A stretch of 64,000 nucleotides of DNA from Mycolicibacterium frederiksbergense (GCF_012223425.1 NZ_CP038799.1:2170001-2234000), one strand, 5' to 3'; shown: positions 26,486 to 35,686, counted from the first letter of the stretch. Notes: generated from the sequence alone by a model not told the origin. Translations and numbers: made by a program.

Positions 26486-27556
26486 CTAGATGTCGAGTGT
26501 CAGACGCGACGTGAGCGAACGGGATACGCAGGGCAGCATCGACGTCTCGCGCTCCTCGGCGGTGAGCCTGTTCTCGCGGTGCTCGGCAGTGCCGGCCAGC
26601 ACTCCCACCCGGCAGGTGCCGCAGAATCCCTGGCGGCACGAGTAGGCGGTGTCGGGCCGGTGCCGTACCAGCGCGTCGAGCACCGTTTCGTCAGCGGCCA
26701 CCGGCAGCACCTCCCCGCTGCGCGCCAGTTCGATCTCGAAGGCCGTGCCGTCCCGCACCGGCGGAGCACTGAACCGCTCGAAATGCAGTGCGGCGGCGCC
26801 GGATCGGTCGAAGTTCTGGCGTACCGTCTCGATCATCGGGGGCGGCCCGCACACATAGACCGCGCCGCCGGCCGGTGCGTGCCCCAGCAGGTCGTCGACG
26901 GTGGGCAGTCCGTGTTCGTCATCGAAGCGGATGGTCACCCGGGACGGGTCCCAGGATGCGATCTCGTCGAGGAACGGGATGGTCGCCGCACTGCGTCCGC
27001 AGTACACGAAATGCCAATCGGTGCCCAGCCGTTGGGCGGCGAGCACCATCGGCAGCACCGGGGTGATACCGATACCGCCGGCGATGTAGAGCGCCCGTTC
27101 GTAGGGGATGAACGGGAAGCCGTTGCGCGGGCTGCGCACGGTGACCGTGTCGCCCACCGACAGCGCATGCATCTCCAGCGATCCGCCGCCGCCATCGGGT
27201 ATCCGGCGCACCGCGATCCGGTACCGGGACCGGTCCTGCGGGTCACCGCACAGCGAGTACTGCCGGCGCCGCCCCGAGGGCAGGTGCAGATCGAGGTGAC
27301 TGCCGGGCTGCCAGGCGGGCAGTGTGGCGCCGTCCGGTGCGGCGAAGGTCAGTGCGACGACATCGTTGTCCTGGGCGACGACGGTGCGCCCGGTCACCAG
27401 CAGTGTCAGCGGGGCGTCCGCGCCGCGGACGGCCCGTTCGTCGGCGTAGTCGGCCGCGGTGACCCGCCCGAGCCAGAACCGTTCCAGAAGTGAAACAACG
27501 ACGTTCGTTGCCCGATCATCGAGCGGCGCACCCAGCGGCGGTGCGGAACGCTTCAC
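26486..27556 (-). CDS. Flavin/NAD oxidoreductase with C-terminal [2Fe-2S] ferredoxin domain
   Basis: 356 residues of the phthalate-dioxygenase-reductase type. It has a flavin-binding barrel (RRQYSLCGDP, about 95-105), a nucleotide domain (YIAGGIGITPVLPMV; VYVCGPPPMIETV), and a plant-type ferredoxin domain with CRQGFCGTC plus a later Cys (MLPC). Electrons would pass from NAD(P)H through flavin to [2Fe-2S] and then to an oxygenase. The GTG start at 27556 overlaps the TGA of the upstream diiron gene (GTGA), implying that protein is the electron acceptor. The frame extends upstream but the overlap decides the start. Confidence 0.92.
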   Translation of the reverse strand: MKRSAPPLGAPLDDRATNVVVSLLERFWLGRVTAADYADERAVRGADAPLTLLVTGRTVVAQDNDVVALTFAAPDGATLPAWQPGSHLDLHLPSGRRRQYSLCGDPQDRSRYRIAVRRIPDGGGGSLEMHALSVGDTVTVRSPRNGFPFIPYERALYIAGGIGITPVLPMVLAAQRLGTDWHFVYCGRSAATIPFLDEIASWDPSRVTIRFDDEHGLPTVDDLLGHAPAGGAVYVCGPPPMIETVRQNFDRSGAAALHFERFSAPPVRDGTAFEIELARSGEVLPVAADETVLDALVRHRPDTAYSCRQGFCGTCRVGVLAGTAEHRENRLTAEERETSMLPCVSRSLTSRLTLDI

Positions 27557-28473
27557 GGTGCCATGGGGCGGGTGGCGGGCGAAGATCCGGCCCGCGCGGC
27601 GGGCGAGGAGGCGAGATAGGCGACGGCCTGCGCGGTGTCCCCGACATCTCCGGGGTGATACCGCGGCGAGAAGTACTGCAGCCCGCGCCAGGTGGTGTGC
27701 GCGACCGGCGGTGCGACGCCGCGGCGCCCGGAGCGGATCAGGCCGCGCCAGATCGCTTTTCGCTTGCGCCGCGACAGTGTGAGGTTCGGGTCGACCCGCA
27801 TCAGGTACCGGGTGGCCTGCCACAGCAAGTACAGCAGCATCGGGCCCGCGACCACCTGAGCCCAGGCACGCCGCGCGTAGTTGTGGTCGAAGTAGCGCAG
27901 CACATCGTGGGACACCATCCGGTGCTCGACCTCTTCGGCGCCGTGCCAGCGCAGCAGGTCGACGATGGTGGGGTGCGCCGTCTGGCCGTTGAGCCGCTTG
28001 GCGTTGAGCACCCAGTCACCGAGGAACGAGAAGATGTGCTCCAGCGCGGCCATCACGGCCAGTCGTTCCACCAGGTAGTTGTGCGCCTTGGCGCCGGTCG
28101 CGTCACGGGGCCCGAGCAGGCTGCCGAACACCCAGTGCGCGCGGTCGAGCACCGGGGTCGGGTCGATACCGTGGCGCTGCAGGTATTCGTTGATGCCGGA
28201 GTGGGCGTTGGCGTGCATGGCCTCTTGGCCCATGAACCCGATGACGTCCTCGCGGAGCTTCTCGTCCTCGATGTGCGGCAGTGCCTCTTTGAGGATCGCG
28301 ACGAACCACTCCTCACCGGCGGGCAACAGCAGGCTCAGCCCGTTGTACAGGTGCGATGCGTACGGATCGTCGTACACACACTGAGCGGGCACGTCGGTGA
28401 GGTCGAATTGCACCGCGCGTGCGTGCAGCGCGATCGCCGCACCGTCCGGGGTGTCCGTGTCCAACTTCTCCAT
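27553..28473 (-). CDS. Ferritin-like diiron protein (family named metal-dependent hydrolase)
   Basis: 306 residues, all-helical in appearance. Possible iron ligands occur in ferritin-like order: Glu in EEWFVAILKEALPHIEDEK, then GQEAMH (ExxH), then Glu in AALEHIFSF, then EEVEH (ExxH). Database families call this group a predicted metal-dependent hydrolase (PF10118, from memory). The two ExxH motifs and stop-start coupling to a [2Fe-2S] reductase point instead to an oxygen-activating diiron enzyme. ATG at 28473. Upstream, a palindrome lies between this gene and the divergent php. Confidence 0.82.
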   Translation of the reverse strand: MEKLDTDTPDGAAIALHARAVQFDLTDVPAQCVYDDPYASHLYNGLSLLLPAGEEWFVAILKEALPHIEDEKLREDVIGFMGQEAMHANAHSGINEYLQRHGIDPTPVLDRAHWVFGSLLGPRDATGAKAHNYLVERLAVMAALEHIFSFLGDWVLNAKRLNGQTAHPTIVDLLRWHGAEEVEHRMVSHDVLRYFDHNYARRAWAQVVAGPMLLYLLWQATRYLMRVDPNLTLSRRKRKAIWRGLIRSGRRGVAPPVAHTTWRGLQYFSPRYHPGDVGDTAQAVAYLASSPAARAGSSPATRPMAP

Positions 28474-28481
28474 CCGCGAAA

Positions 28482-28498
28482 CGGTACCCCTGGTACCG
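28482..28498. promoter_or_regulatory. Palindrome CGGTACC-N3-GGTACCG between the diiron gene and php
   Basis: A perfect 7-base inverted repeat with a 3-base spacer, in the 86-base divergent intergenic region, 9 bases upstream of the diiron-protein ATG. It is a candidate operator for either direction. I do not recognise the regulator. Confidence 0.45.
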
Positions 28499-28559
28499 GG
28501 TAGATGTCGATACGCGCGAACCGCCTCGGCCGCCGCAGGCGGCTCCTAGCATCGGCGGG

Positions 28560-29558
28560 GTGGCCGAAACGAACACCGCACGCGGGGCTACCAACACTGT
28601 CGGCGGGCCGGTCGATACCGCTGACCTCGGCGTCACACTCATGCACGAGCACGTCTTCATCATGACCACCGAGATCGCCGAGAACTATCCGGAGGCCTGG
28701 GGCGATGAGGATCGCCGCGTCACCGACGCGATCGCCCGTCTCAACGAACTCAAATCCCGCGGTGTGGACACCGTCGTCGACCTCACGGTGATCGGACTGG
28801 GCCGCTACATCCCGCGGATCGCGAAGATCGCGGCCGCCACCGAGATCAACATCGTGGTGGCCACCGGCCTCTACACCTACAACGACGTGCCGTTCCGGTT
28901 CCACTACCAGGGCCCGGGCACCCTGCTCGACGGACCCGAAATCATGACCGAACTGTTCGTCCGCGATATCACCGAGGGCATCGCCGACACCGGCGTCAAA
29001 GCGGCAATCCTCAAGTGCGCCACCGACGAACCGGGTGTCACGGCGGGTGTGGAGCGCGTACTGCGGGCCGTGGCGGCCGCGCACCGGGAGACCGGCGTGC
29101 CGATCTCGACCCATACCCACGCCGGCAGCCGCCGCGGTCTGGAGCAGCAGCGGATCTTCGCCGAAGAGGGCGTGGACCTCAGCCGCGTCGTCATCGGGCA
29201 CTCCGGGGACAGCACCGACCTGGACTACCTGGAGGAGCTCATCGCGGGCGGCTCCTACCTGGGCATGGACCGGTTCGGCATCGACTCGATCCTGCCGTTC
29301 GAGCAGCGCGTGGACACCGTGGCCCGGATGTGCGAACGGGGCCATGCCGAGAAGATGGTGCTCTCGCACGACGCGTCCTGCTACTTCGATGCGCTCCCCG
29401 AGGACATGGTGTCGGTGGTGATGCCCAATTGGCATTACCTGCACATCCACAACGACGTGATCCCGGCGCTGAAACAGCGCGGGGTGACCGACGAACAGCT
29501 CACGACCATGCTGGTCGACAATCCGCGCCGGATCTTCTCCCACGGCGGCGGCTACTGA
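28560..29558 (+). CDS. php: Phosphotriesterase-family amidohydrolase Php
   Basis: 332 residues, a metal-dependent TIM barrel. Ligands visible: HEHVF (HxH) near the N-terminus, Lys in AAILKCAT (carbamylated bridge), THTHAG, GHSGD, and Asp in LSHDAS. Homologues act on lactones or phosphotriesters; the natural substrate here is unknown. It corresponds to Rv0230c. The GTG at 28560 was chosen because MAETNTARG matches the family N-terminus. Its stop overlaps that of the convergent acyltransferase. Confidence 0.9.
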   Translation: MAETNTARGATNTVGGPVDTADLGVTLMHEHVFIMTTEIAENYPEAWGDEDRRVTDAIARLNELKSRGVDTVVDLTVIGLGRYIPRIAKIAAATEINIVVATGLYTYNDVPFRFHYQGPGTLLDGPEIMTELFVRDITEGIADTGVKAAILKCATDEPGVTAGVERVLRAVAAAHRETGVPISTHTHAGSRRGLEQQRIFAEEGVDLSRVVIGHSGDSTDLDYLEELIAGGSYLGMDRFGIDSILPFEQRVDTVARMCERGHAEKMVLSHDASCYFDALPEDMVSVVMPNWHYLHIHNDVIPALKQRGVTDEQLTTMLVDNPRRIFSHGGGY

Positions 29559-30715
29559 GCGAGGTCGGCCACCGCGCTGTCCCGCGGTGCCGCACGATGG
29601 TGCCGGGCCTCCCAGCGCAGCAGCGCCTCCCGGCACGGCGACTCGACCAGCGCATAACTGACCGCGGCGATCGCGAATCCGAACACCAGCGTCAACGCCA
29701 ACACCACCGGCATATGGCCGTTGAACGGGAAATACCCCATGATCGGGAACACCATCGCCAGGGCGGCCAGGTGCCAGATGAACAGGCCGTAGGACCAGCG
29801 TCCCAGGGTCACCATCACCGGGCTGCCCAGCACGCGGTGCGCGGTATCGGGTGCGTCGAGCACCAGAGGCGCCAGCAGTGTCCCGGCCACGATCGCGCCC
29901 ATCGTCGTCTTCACCACGAACTGGGTGACGGTCCCGGGCGTCAGCCCCTCCGGGCCGGCCAGCGGCGAGGCCGCCACCAGGAACGCCGCCAGCGCCACCG
30001 CCGCCATCAGGAGCCGGCGCCGCGCCAGCCGGTGCGCCCAGCCGACCCGGCTGACCGACAGCTCGGCCAGCACGATGCCCGCGGCGAACCAGGAGAAGAA
30101 GGCCGGCGGCCAGTTGAGCGGGTTGACCCCGTAGGGCGGGTCGAACGGGATCAGGCCCCACCCCAGGCTGGCCGCGGCCAGGGCGATGACAGCCGGGATG
30201 CGCGCACCCACCGGCAGCCGCCGGGCCAGCAGCGCCAGCACCGGCAGCGCGATGTAGAAGCAGACCTCCACCGACAGGCTCCACATCTGGGTCAACCCTG
30301 AGGTCAGCGTCAGCGGGACGTAGATCTGGGTGAGGGTCAGATTGGCCAGCCACACCGTGAGGCCGGCTCCGGCATCGGGCATCAGCGTCAGGATGACGAT
30401 GACGGCAACCAGATAGCCGGGCATGATGCGGACCAGCCGCGAACGCAGGTAGTGCCCCGTCGGCGGGCGGTGCCGCAGCCCGCGTTCGGCGGCGGCGTGC
30501 CCCCGCCACAACAGAAAGCCCGACAGCGCGAAGAACACCGCGACCGCCAGATCGAAGCGGCCGAGCAGCCTGCCGGTGACCCCACCGGTGTTGCCGGTCT
30601 GGAAGGCCACGTGGGTGATGACGACCCCGATGGCCGCACAGGCCCGCATGCCCTCGACGGCAGGCAGAAAGCTGCGCGTGGCACCCGAGGTGGTGCGATC
30701 GCCGGGCGCCGTCAT
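29552..30715 (-). CDS. Integral membrane acyltransferase (acyltransferase 3 family)
   Basis: 387 residues with about ten transmembrane helices. FLPAVEGMRACAAIGVVITHVAF and SLSVEVCFYIALP are family signatures; members O-acylate sugars of envelope polymers or lipids. By position it corresponds to Rv0228. ATG at 30715; the open frame extends further but has no supporting motif. It is divergent from the DUF3068 gene. Confidence 0.9.
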   Translation of the reverse strand: MTAPGDRTTSGATRSFLPAVEGMRACAAIGVVITHVAFQTGNTGGVTGRLLGRFDLAVAVFFALSGFLLWRGHAAAERGLRHRPPTGHYLRSRLVRIMPGYLVAVIVILTLMPDAGAGLTVWLANLTLTQIYVPLTLTSGLTQMWSLSVEVCFYIALPVLALLARRLPVGARIPAVIALAAASLGWGLIPFDPPYGVNPLNWPPAFFSWFAAGIVLAELSVSRVGWAHRLARRRLLMAAVALAAFLVAASPLAGPEGLTPGTVTQFVVKTTMGAIVAGTLLAPLVLDAPDTAHRVLGSPVMVTLGRWSYGLFIWHLAALAMVFPIMGYFPFNGHMPVVLALTLVFGFAIAAVSYALVESPCREALLRWEARHHRAAPRDSAVADLAQ

Positions 30716-30836
30716 GGCGACCAGTGTGCCCCCCGGCGGGCTGGAGCGAAGCGACCGGGAGTGTTGAAGTGGATCGTCACAGTTCTCGCCCTTACAGAGT
30801 GCTGTTAGGGTCGTCAGCGACCGAAGGGAGCACGGG

Positions 30837-32048
30837 TTGAACCGCGCCGTCGCCCTGCGAATTGCCGCATGTGGACTTCTGGGGCTGGGTGCTGCCCTGT
30901 TGATCGCAGCCCTGCTGCTGTCGACGTACACCCAAGGCAAGATCGCCAAGATCCCGCTCGATCTCGACGCCGACCTGATGAGTGAGGGCACCGGCACCGC
31001 GCTCGACCCGGCGTCACTGTCCTCCGGGGAAGCGTTCGTCATCGACCAGAACGTCCCGGTGGCCCTTCAGCAACAGCTGAGCGTGGAGGCTCCGGCCAAC
31101 GCCGACGTGGTGACCCTGCAGGTCGGCAGCTCACTGCGCCGCACCGACAAACAGCAGGACGAGGGTCTGTTGCTGGCGCTGGTCGACACCGTCACGCTGG
31201 ACCGCTCCAGCGCGCTCGCGGTGTCCAGCGACACCAATCCCGGCGGTGCGGTGCAGAAGCCGCGCTCCATCGAGGACGACAACCCGCCGACCAACGTCGC
31301 GTTGCCGCATGAGGGGCTGTCCTACCGCTTCCCGTTCGACACCGAGAAGAAGACCTACCCGTACTTCGATCCGATCGCGCAGCAGGCCTTCGACGCCAAC
31401 TACGACGGCGAGGAAGATGTCAACGGGCTGACCGCCTTCCGGTTCACCCAGAATGTCGGCTACGACGCCGACGGCAAGCTGGTCGAGCCGGTCAAGTACG
31501 CGTCGCTGTACGACAACGACGAGGACGCCGAAGTGACCGCGCGGGCGTCGCTGTGGGGCGTGGAAGCCGAGAATCCCGAAGATCCGGTCACCATGACGCG
31601 GTACTACGCGGCGCAGCGCACCTTCTGGGTCGACCCGGTCACCGGCACCATCGTGCGGGCCAAGGAACACGGATTCCACTACTACGCACGAGATGCGCTC
31701 AGGCCCGAGGTGACCTTCGCCGATTACACCGTGACCTCGACCGAGGAAACGGTCGAATCACAGGTCGCCGCCGCGCGTGACGAATCGGACCACCTGGCGT
31801 TGTGGAGCCGGATCCTGCCGATCACCTTCACCGCGCTGGGTCTGGTGACCCTGGTCGGCGGCGTGCTGCTGGGCTCGTTCGCGCTGCGTGCCGAGTCCGC
31901 GCTGATCGATCCCGGTCTGGACGGATCCGACCGCGGCTTCTTCGGCCGGCGCGACGACGAATCCGGGCCGATGCCCGCCGCCGAGGCGCAGACCGAGAAG
32001 ATCCCCACCCGACGGCCCACCGACCTGCCGCCGGACCGACCGGTCTGA
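30837..32048 (+). CDS. DUF3068 membrane-anchored protein (Rv0227c-like)
   Basis: 403 residues. An N-terminal transmembrane segment (about 7-30) is followed by a large extracytoplasmic domain with many acidic residues, a second transmembrane segment near 325-350, and a short cytoplasmic tail. The family is mycolata-specific, reported as surface-associated, with related proteins in corynebacteria described as channel-like. TTG start at 30837 supported by AAGGGAG at 30823-30829. A TAGGGT hexamer at 30806-30811 is a possible -10. Confidence 0.88.
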   Translation: MNRAVALRIAACGLLGLGAALLIAALLLSTYTQGKIAKIPLDLDADLMSEGTGTALDPASLSSGEAFVIDQNVPVALQQQLSVEAPANADVVTLQVGSSLRRTDKQQDEGLLLALVDTVTLDRSSALAVSSDTNPGGAVQKPRSIEDDNPPTNVALPHEGLSYRFPFDTEKKTYPYFDPIAQQAFDANYDGEEDVNGLTAFRFTQNVGYDADGKLVEPVKYASLYDNDEDAEVTARASLWGVEAENPEDPVTMTRYYAAQRTFWVDPVTGTIVRAKEHGFHYYARDALRPEVTFADYTVTSTEETVESQVAAARDESDHLALWSRILPITFTALGLVTLVGGVLLGSFALRAESALIDPGLDGSDRGFFGRRDDESGPMPAAEAQTEKIPTRRPTDLPPDRPV

Positions 32049-33673
32049 CCGCCCCTGCATCACCGGCGACCGCCCACCGGCGGTGGATCGGGCCTGCATA
32101 TTCGCTCGCCCTGGCGCTGGTCGTCACCGCACCGCTGTTGGCGCCGGGGTATCTGCTGTTGCGGGACGCCGTCTCCACGCCGCGCTCCCATCTCTCCGAC
32201 GCCGCGCTCGGTCTGACCCAGGCGGCCCCGCGTGCGCTGCCGCAGGACTTCGTGATCGCGCTGCTCTCGCGGGTGATCGACGGCGGCGCGCTGGTGAAGC
32301 TGTTGCTGATCGGCGGGCTGTGGCTGGCCGGCTGGGGCGCGGCGCGACTGGTCGCCCACGTGCTGCCCGATGTCGGGGTGGCGGGCCAGTGTGTGGCAGC
32401 GACAGTGGCCATCTGGAATCCGTATGTGGCCGAACGGCTGCTGCAGGGGCACTGGAGTCTGCTGGTCGGCTACGGCTGCCTGCCCTGGGTGGCCACGATG
32501 ATGCTGCAACGCCGGTACTGGCCGCTCGCGTTCTGGATCGCGCTGGCGGGCCTGACGCCGACCGGGTTGTTGCTGGCCGCGGTCGTCGCGCTGGTGTGCT
32601 GCCGGGGGTGGCGCGATATCGCGATCACCTCGGGGGTGGCGGCCGGCGCGGCAGCGCCCTGGCTGGTGGCCGCGGTGATGGCGGACTCACTCGCCTCGAC
32701 GGCCGGGGCCGGGGTGGCGGCGTTCGCGGCCCGCGCCGAACCCGGGCTGGGCACCTTGGGCAGCCTCGCCGGGCTCGGCGGGATGTGGAATGCGCAGGCC
32801 GTACCCGGTTCACGCACCACACTTTTCGCACTGCTGGCCACCGTGGTGCTGCTGGCCGTGGTGTGCGCGGGTCTACCGGCGGCGATCCGCCGCCCGCAGG
32901 CCCGCCCGCTGCTGGTGCTCGCCGTCCTCGCGGTGGCGCTGCCCGCGGCGATGGCCACCGGACCCGGGATGGCGGCGCTGGAAGCGCTGATGCGGGCCGT
33001 GCCGGGGCTGGGGTTGCTCCGTGACGGGCAGAAGTGGGTGGCGCTGGCCGTCCCTGGCTACGCGCTGGCCGCCGCGGGAGTGGCGCGCCTGGGCCGTTCG
33101 GCGGCGGTGGTGGGCTGTGTGGCCCTGATCGCGGTGCTGCCCGATCTGGCCTGGGGTGTGGGCGGGCAGCTGCGTTCGGTGACCTACCCGGCGGGCTGGA
33201 CGACGGTTGCCGCGATGATCAATGCCGACCCGCGTCCGGTGGCGGTGCTGCCGCCGGACAGCATGCGCCAATTCGTCTGGGCGGGTGAGGCTCCGGTGCT
33301 CGACCCGCTGCCCCGCTGGGTGTCCGCGGAGGTGCTCGGCAGCGGCGATCTGGTGATCGGCGGACAGACGGTGCCCGGCGAGGGTGCGCGCGGCCGCGAG
33401 GCGACCCGACTGCTGCTCGACGGGGCGTCCCAACGTGAGCTGACCGAGGCCGGGATCGGCTGGGTGGTCGTCGAATCAGGCTCCGGTGCACTCGATTTGC
33501 CGGTCGCCTACCGAGACGGCGATATCACGCTGTATGACATCGGCGGGACGGCGCCGGCGGCTTCGGGACGTGGGCTGCTGATAACCGCGCACGTGCTGTG
33601 GCTGGCGATCCTGACCGGCGCCGGGGTGGGCGCGCTGCTCACCCGCCGCCGTTCGGTTACACCACGCCGCTGA
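32045..33673 (+). CDS. Multi-spanning membrane protein (Rv0226c-like)
   Basis: About 542 residues with roughly a dozen hydrophobic segments. It begins near RRWIGPAYSLALALVVTAPLLAPGY and has a conserved loop, IWNPYVAERLLQGHWSLL, plus a C-terminal extracytoplasmic domain. The architecture resembles GT-C type glycosyltransferases and its neighbours are envelope glycan genes, but no donor motif is certain. No ATG, GTG or TTG exists between the upstream gene and the first membrane segment. The best start is CTG at 32045, overlapping the preceding TGA (CTGA). The 3' end overlaps the convergent GT4 gene by 17 bases. Confidence 0.85.
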   Translation: MTAPASPATAHRRWIGPAYSLALALVVTAPLLAPGYLLLRDAVSTPRSHLSDAALGLTQAAPRALPQDFVIALLSRVIDGGALVKLLLIGGLWLAGWGAARLVAHVLPDVGVAGQCVAATVAIWNPYVAERLLQGHWSLLVGYGCLPWVATMMLQRRYWPLAFWIALAGLTPTGLLLAAVVALVCCRGWRDIAITSGVAAGAAAPWLVAAVMADSLASTAGAGVAAFAARAEPGLGTLGSLAGLGGMWNAQAVPGSRTTLFALLATVVLLAVVCAGLPAAIRRPQARPLLVLAVLAVALPAAMATGPGMAALEALMRAVPGLGLLRDGQKWVALAVPGYALAAAGVARLGRSAAVVGCVALIAVLPDLAWGVGGQLRSVTYPAGWTTVAAMINADPRPVAVLPPDSMRQFVWAGEAPVLDPLPRWVSAEVLGSGDLVIGGQTVPGEGARGREATRLLLDGASQRELTEAGIGWVVVESGSGALDLPVAYRDGDITLYDIGGTAPAASGRGLLITAHVLWLAILTGAGVGALLTRRRSVTPRR

Positions 33674-34829
33674 CGAACCGTCCCGCGTGCACCGACTCCA
33701 ACACGGTGCGCATCCCGTCCGCGCTGAGCACCCAGGAGAATTCCGCACTGCGGGTCCGCGCCTTGGCGCCCAGTTCGTCGCGCAGCACCCGGTCGGTGAG
33801 CAGCCGGCGCAGACCGTCGACCAGGTCGTCGGGGCCGTCCACCAGCAACCCGGTGACACCGTCGACGACAGAGTCCGTCAACCCACCGGAGCTGCGGTAG
33901 CCGATCGTCGGTACGCCGTGCTGGGCGGCCTCGATGACGGCCAGCCCCCACCCTTCCTTGCGCGACGGCATCAGGTGCACCCAACTCTGCTGCACCACAT
34001 GATGTTTGACTTCGTCGTCGATGTGGCCGTGGAAGGTGACGGCATCGGCGATCCCGAGCGCCGCGGCGTGGTCGACCAGCCGCTGCTCCCACCAACCGCC
34101 GCCGACGATGTCGAGGTGCAGGTCCGGAATCCGGCGGCGCAGCACGGCTACCGCGTCCAGGGCGTCCTCGATCTGCTTGTGCGGCACCAGCCGGGAGAGC
34201 ACCGCCACCCGCGGGGTGGCCGACCGTTGCGCGGTCAGCGAAGCCTGCGGCGCCTCGTCGACGCCGTTGCGCACCACCGCGATCTGCCCGGGGGCCACGC
34301 CCAGGTCGGTGAGCTCGCGCGCCGAGGGCAGCGACACGGTGACGTACTGATTGCGCCGGTGCATGGCCGGCGAGAGCCGCGATTCGACGAACCAACCGAA
34401 CCGGCCGGTGCGTCGGCCCGCTACCGGCCACTGCTCACGGTGGCAGTGGTGCACCAGCAGCACCGAGCGCCTGCCGTAGGCGAGCCGGGCCAGGAAGGGG
34501 ATCCCGTTCTGGGTGTCGATGACGACGTCCGGCCGGGCGCGTCGCAGCGGACCCAGTCCGACCCGCGCGGCCACCATCGCCAGCCCCGCCCAGACGTACA
34601 CCGAGTAGGGCCCGCCGCCGCGGCTGACCGTCACCCCGTCGAGGCTGTCGCGGCGTGGGGCGCCGGGGTAGCGGGCGGTACGCAGGGTGACCGCCACCCC
34701 CGAGGCGGCCAGTTGCGCGCCGATGCGCTGCAGGTAGGCCTCGCTGCCGCCGCCCTGCGGATGCCCGGTGTCGCGCCAGCCCAGCAACAGCACACGCTGC
34801 ACCTGGGGGTCACGGGAAGCTCGGGGCAT
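33657..34829 (-). CDS. GT4-type glycosyltransferase (Rv0225-like)
   Basis: 390 residues, GT-B fold. The N-terminal loop GGGSEAYLQRIG binds the acceptor side; the C-terminal donor site includes VLSRLVPHKQIEDALDAV and PSRKEGWGLAVIEAAQHGVPTIGY (the E-x7-E motif region). It is likely a retaining transferase of envelope polysaccharide or glycolipid. ATG at 34829 chosen over an upstream frame extension. Divergent from the methyltransferase gene. Confidence 0.9.
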   Translation of the reverse strand: MPRASRDPQVQRVLLLGWRDTGHPQGGGSEAYLQRIGAQLAASGVAVTLRTARYPGAPRRDSLDGVTVSRGGGPYSVYVWAGLAMVAARVGLGPLRRARPDVVIDTQNGIPFLARLAYGRRSVLLVHHCHREQWPVAGRRTGRFGWFVESRLSPAMHRRNQYVTVSLPSARELTDLGVAPGQIAVVRNGVDEAPQASLTAQRSATPRVAVLSRLVPHKQIEDALDAVAVLRRRIPDLHLDIVGGGWWEQRLVDHAAALGIADAVTFHGHIDDEVKHHVVQQSWVHLMPSRKEGWGLAVIEAAQHGVPTIGYRSSGGLTDSVVDGVTGLLVDGPDDLVDGLRRLLTDRVLRDELGAKARTRSAEFSWVLSADGMRTVLESVHAGRFVSGVV

Positions 34830-34908
34830 AACGTCGCCCAGCCTAACCGTCCCGCCGGCAACGCCCGGGCGCGCCGGCAGGCCACGGCGCAACGCCTACG
34901 CTGACCGG

Positions 34909-35670
34909 GTGCGGCCCACCCGTGACTTCGCCCGCCGGGCCACCCTGAGTCGATCGGTCCGCCTGCTCAGCGCCTTCCGGTACGAACAATCCGACCCCGC
35001 CCGGTTCTACGGCGCGCTGGCCGATGACACCGTCGACATGGTCGGCGAGCTGTGGACCGGGCTGCACGCCACCACCCCCGCCGGGCGCACCGCGCTGGAC
35101 GTCGGCGGCGGTCCCGGCTATTTCGCATCCGCGTTCACCGCCGCCGGGATGCACTACATCGGCGTCGAACCGGACCCGACAGAGATGCACGCGGGACCCG
35201 CCGGCGAACCGGGCGGAGGCTCCTTCGTGCGGGCCTCGGGCACCGCGCTGCCGTTCGCCGACGACAGCGTGGACATCTGCCTGTCCTCCAACGTGGCCGA
35301 GCATGTGCGCAACCCCTGGCTGCTGGGCAACGAGATGTTGCGGGTCACCCGGCCCGGCGGCCTGGCGGTGCTGTCCTACACGGTGTGGTTGGGTCCGTTC
35401 GGCGGGCATGAGATGGGATTGACGCACTACCTGGGCGGGGCCAGGGCCGCCGACCGGTACGCCCGCAAACACGGCCACCGGCCCAAGAACGACTACGGAT
35501 CGTCGTTGTTCGCGGTGTCGGCGGCCGACGGGTTGCGCTGGGCCGCCAGCACCGGCGCGCTGGTCGCCGCTTTTCCCCGCTACCACCCCCGATGGGCCTG
35601 GTGGATGACCGCGGCGCCGGGGCTGCGGGAATTCGCGGTGAGCAATCTGGTGCTGGTCCTGCAGCCCTGA
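34909..35670 (+). CDS. SAM-dependent methyltransferase (Rv0224c-like)
   Basis: 253 residues, class I methyltransferase. Motif I is LDVGGGPGYFASAF, the acidic ribose-binding residue is in GVEPDP, and ALPFADDSVDICLSSNVAEH is the post-I region. Substrate unknown; nearby envelope glycosyltransferases suggest a glycolipid or sugar. GTG start at 34909. The aldehyde dehydrogenase gene follows after 47 bases that contain a KstR-like site. Confidence 0.9.
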   Translation: MRPTRDFARRATLSRSVRLLSAFRYEQSDPARFYGALADDTVDMVGELWTGLHATTPAGRTALDVGGGPGYFASAFTAAGMHYIGVEPDPTEMHAGPAGEPGGGSFVRASGTALPFADDSVDICLSSNVAEHVRNPWLLGNEMLRVTRPGGLAVLSYTVWLGPFGGHEMGLTHYLGGARAADRYARKHGHRPKNDYGSSLFAVSAADGLRWAASTGALVAAFPRYHPRWAWWMTAAPGLREFAVSNLVLVLQP

Positions 35671-35672
35671 AC

Positions 35673-35686
35673 TGCAACAGGTTCTC
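35673..35686. promoter_or_regulatory. KstR-like box (TNNAACNNGTTNNA, one mismatch)
   Basis: TGCAACAGGTTCTC fits the 14-base KstR operator except for its last base (C instead of A). It lies 32 bases before the aldehyde dehydrogenase ATG. From memory, the M. tuberculosis counterpart Rv0223c is in the KstR regulon, which supports the reading. Confidence 0.5.

Noticed and set aside
30837..33673. A GTG at 31802 as the start of the Rv0226c-like gene
   Set aside because: It would overlap the DUF3068 gene by about 250 bases and add Arg-rich sequence with no membrane or family character.
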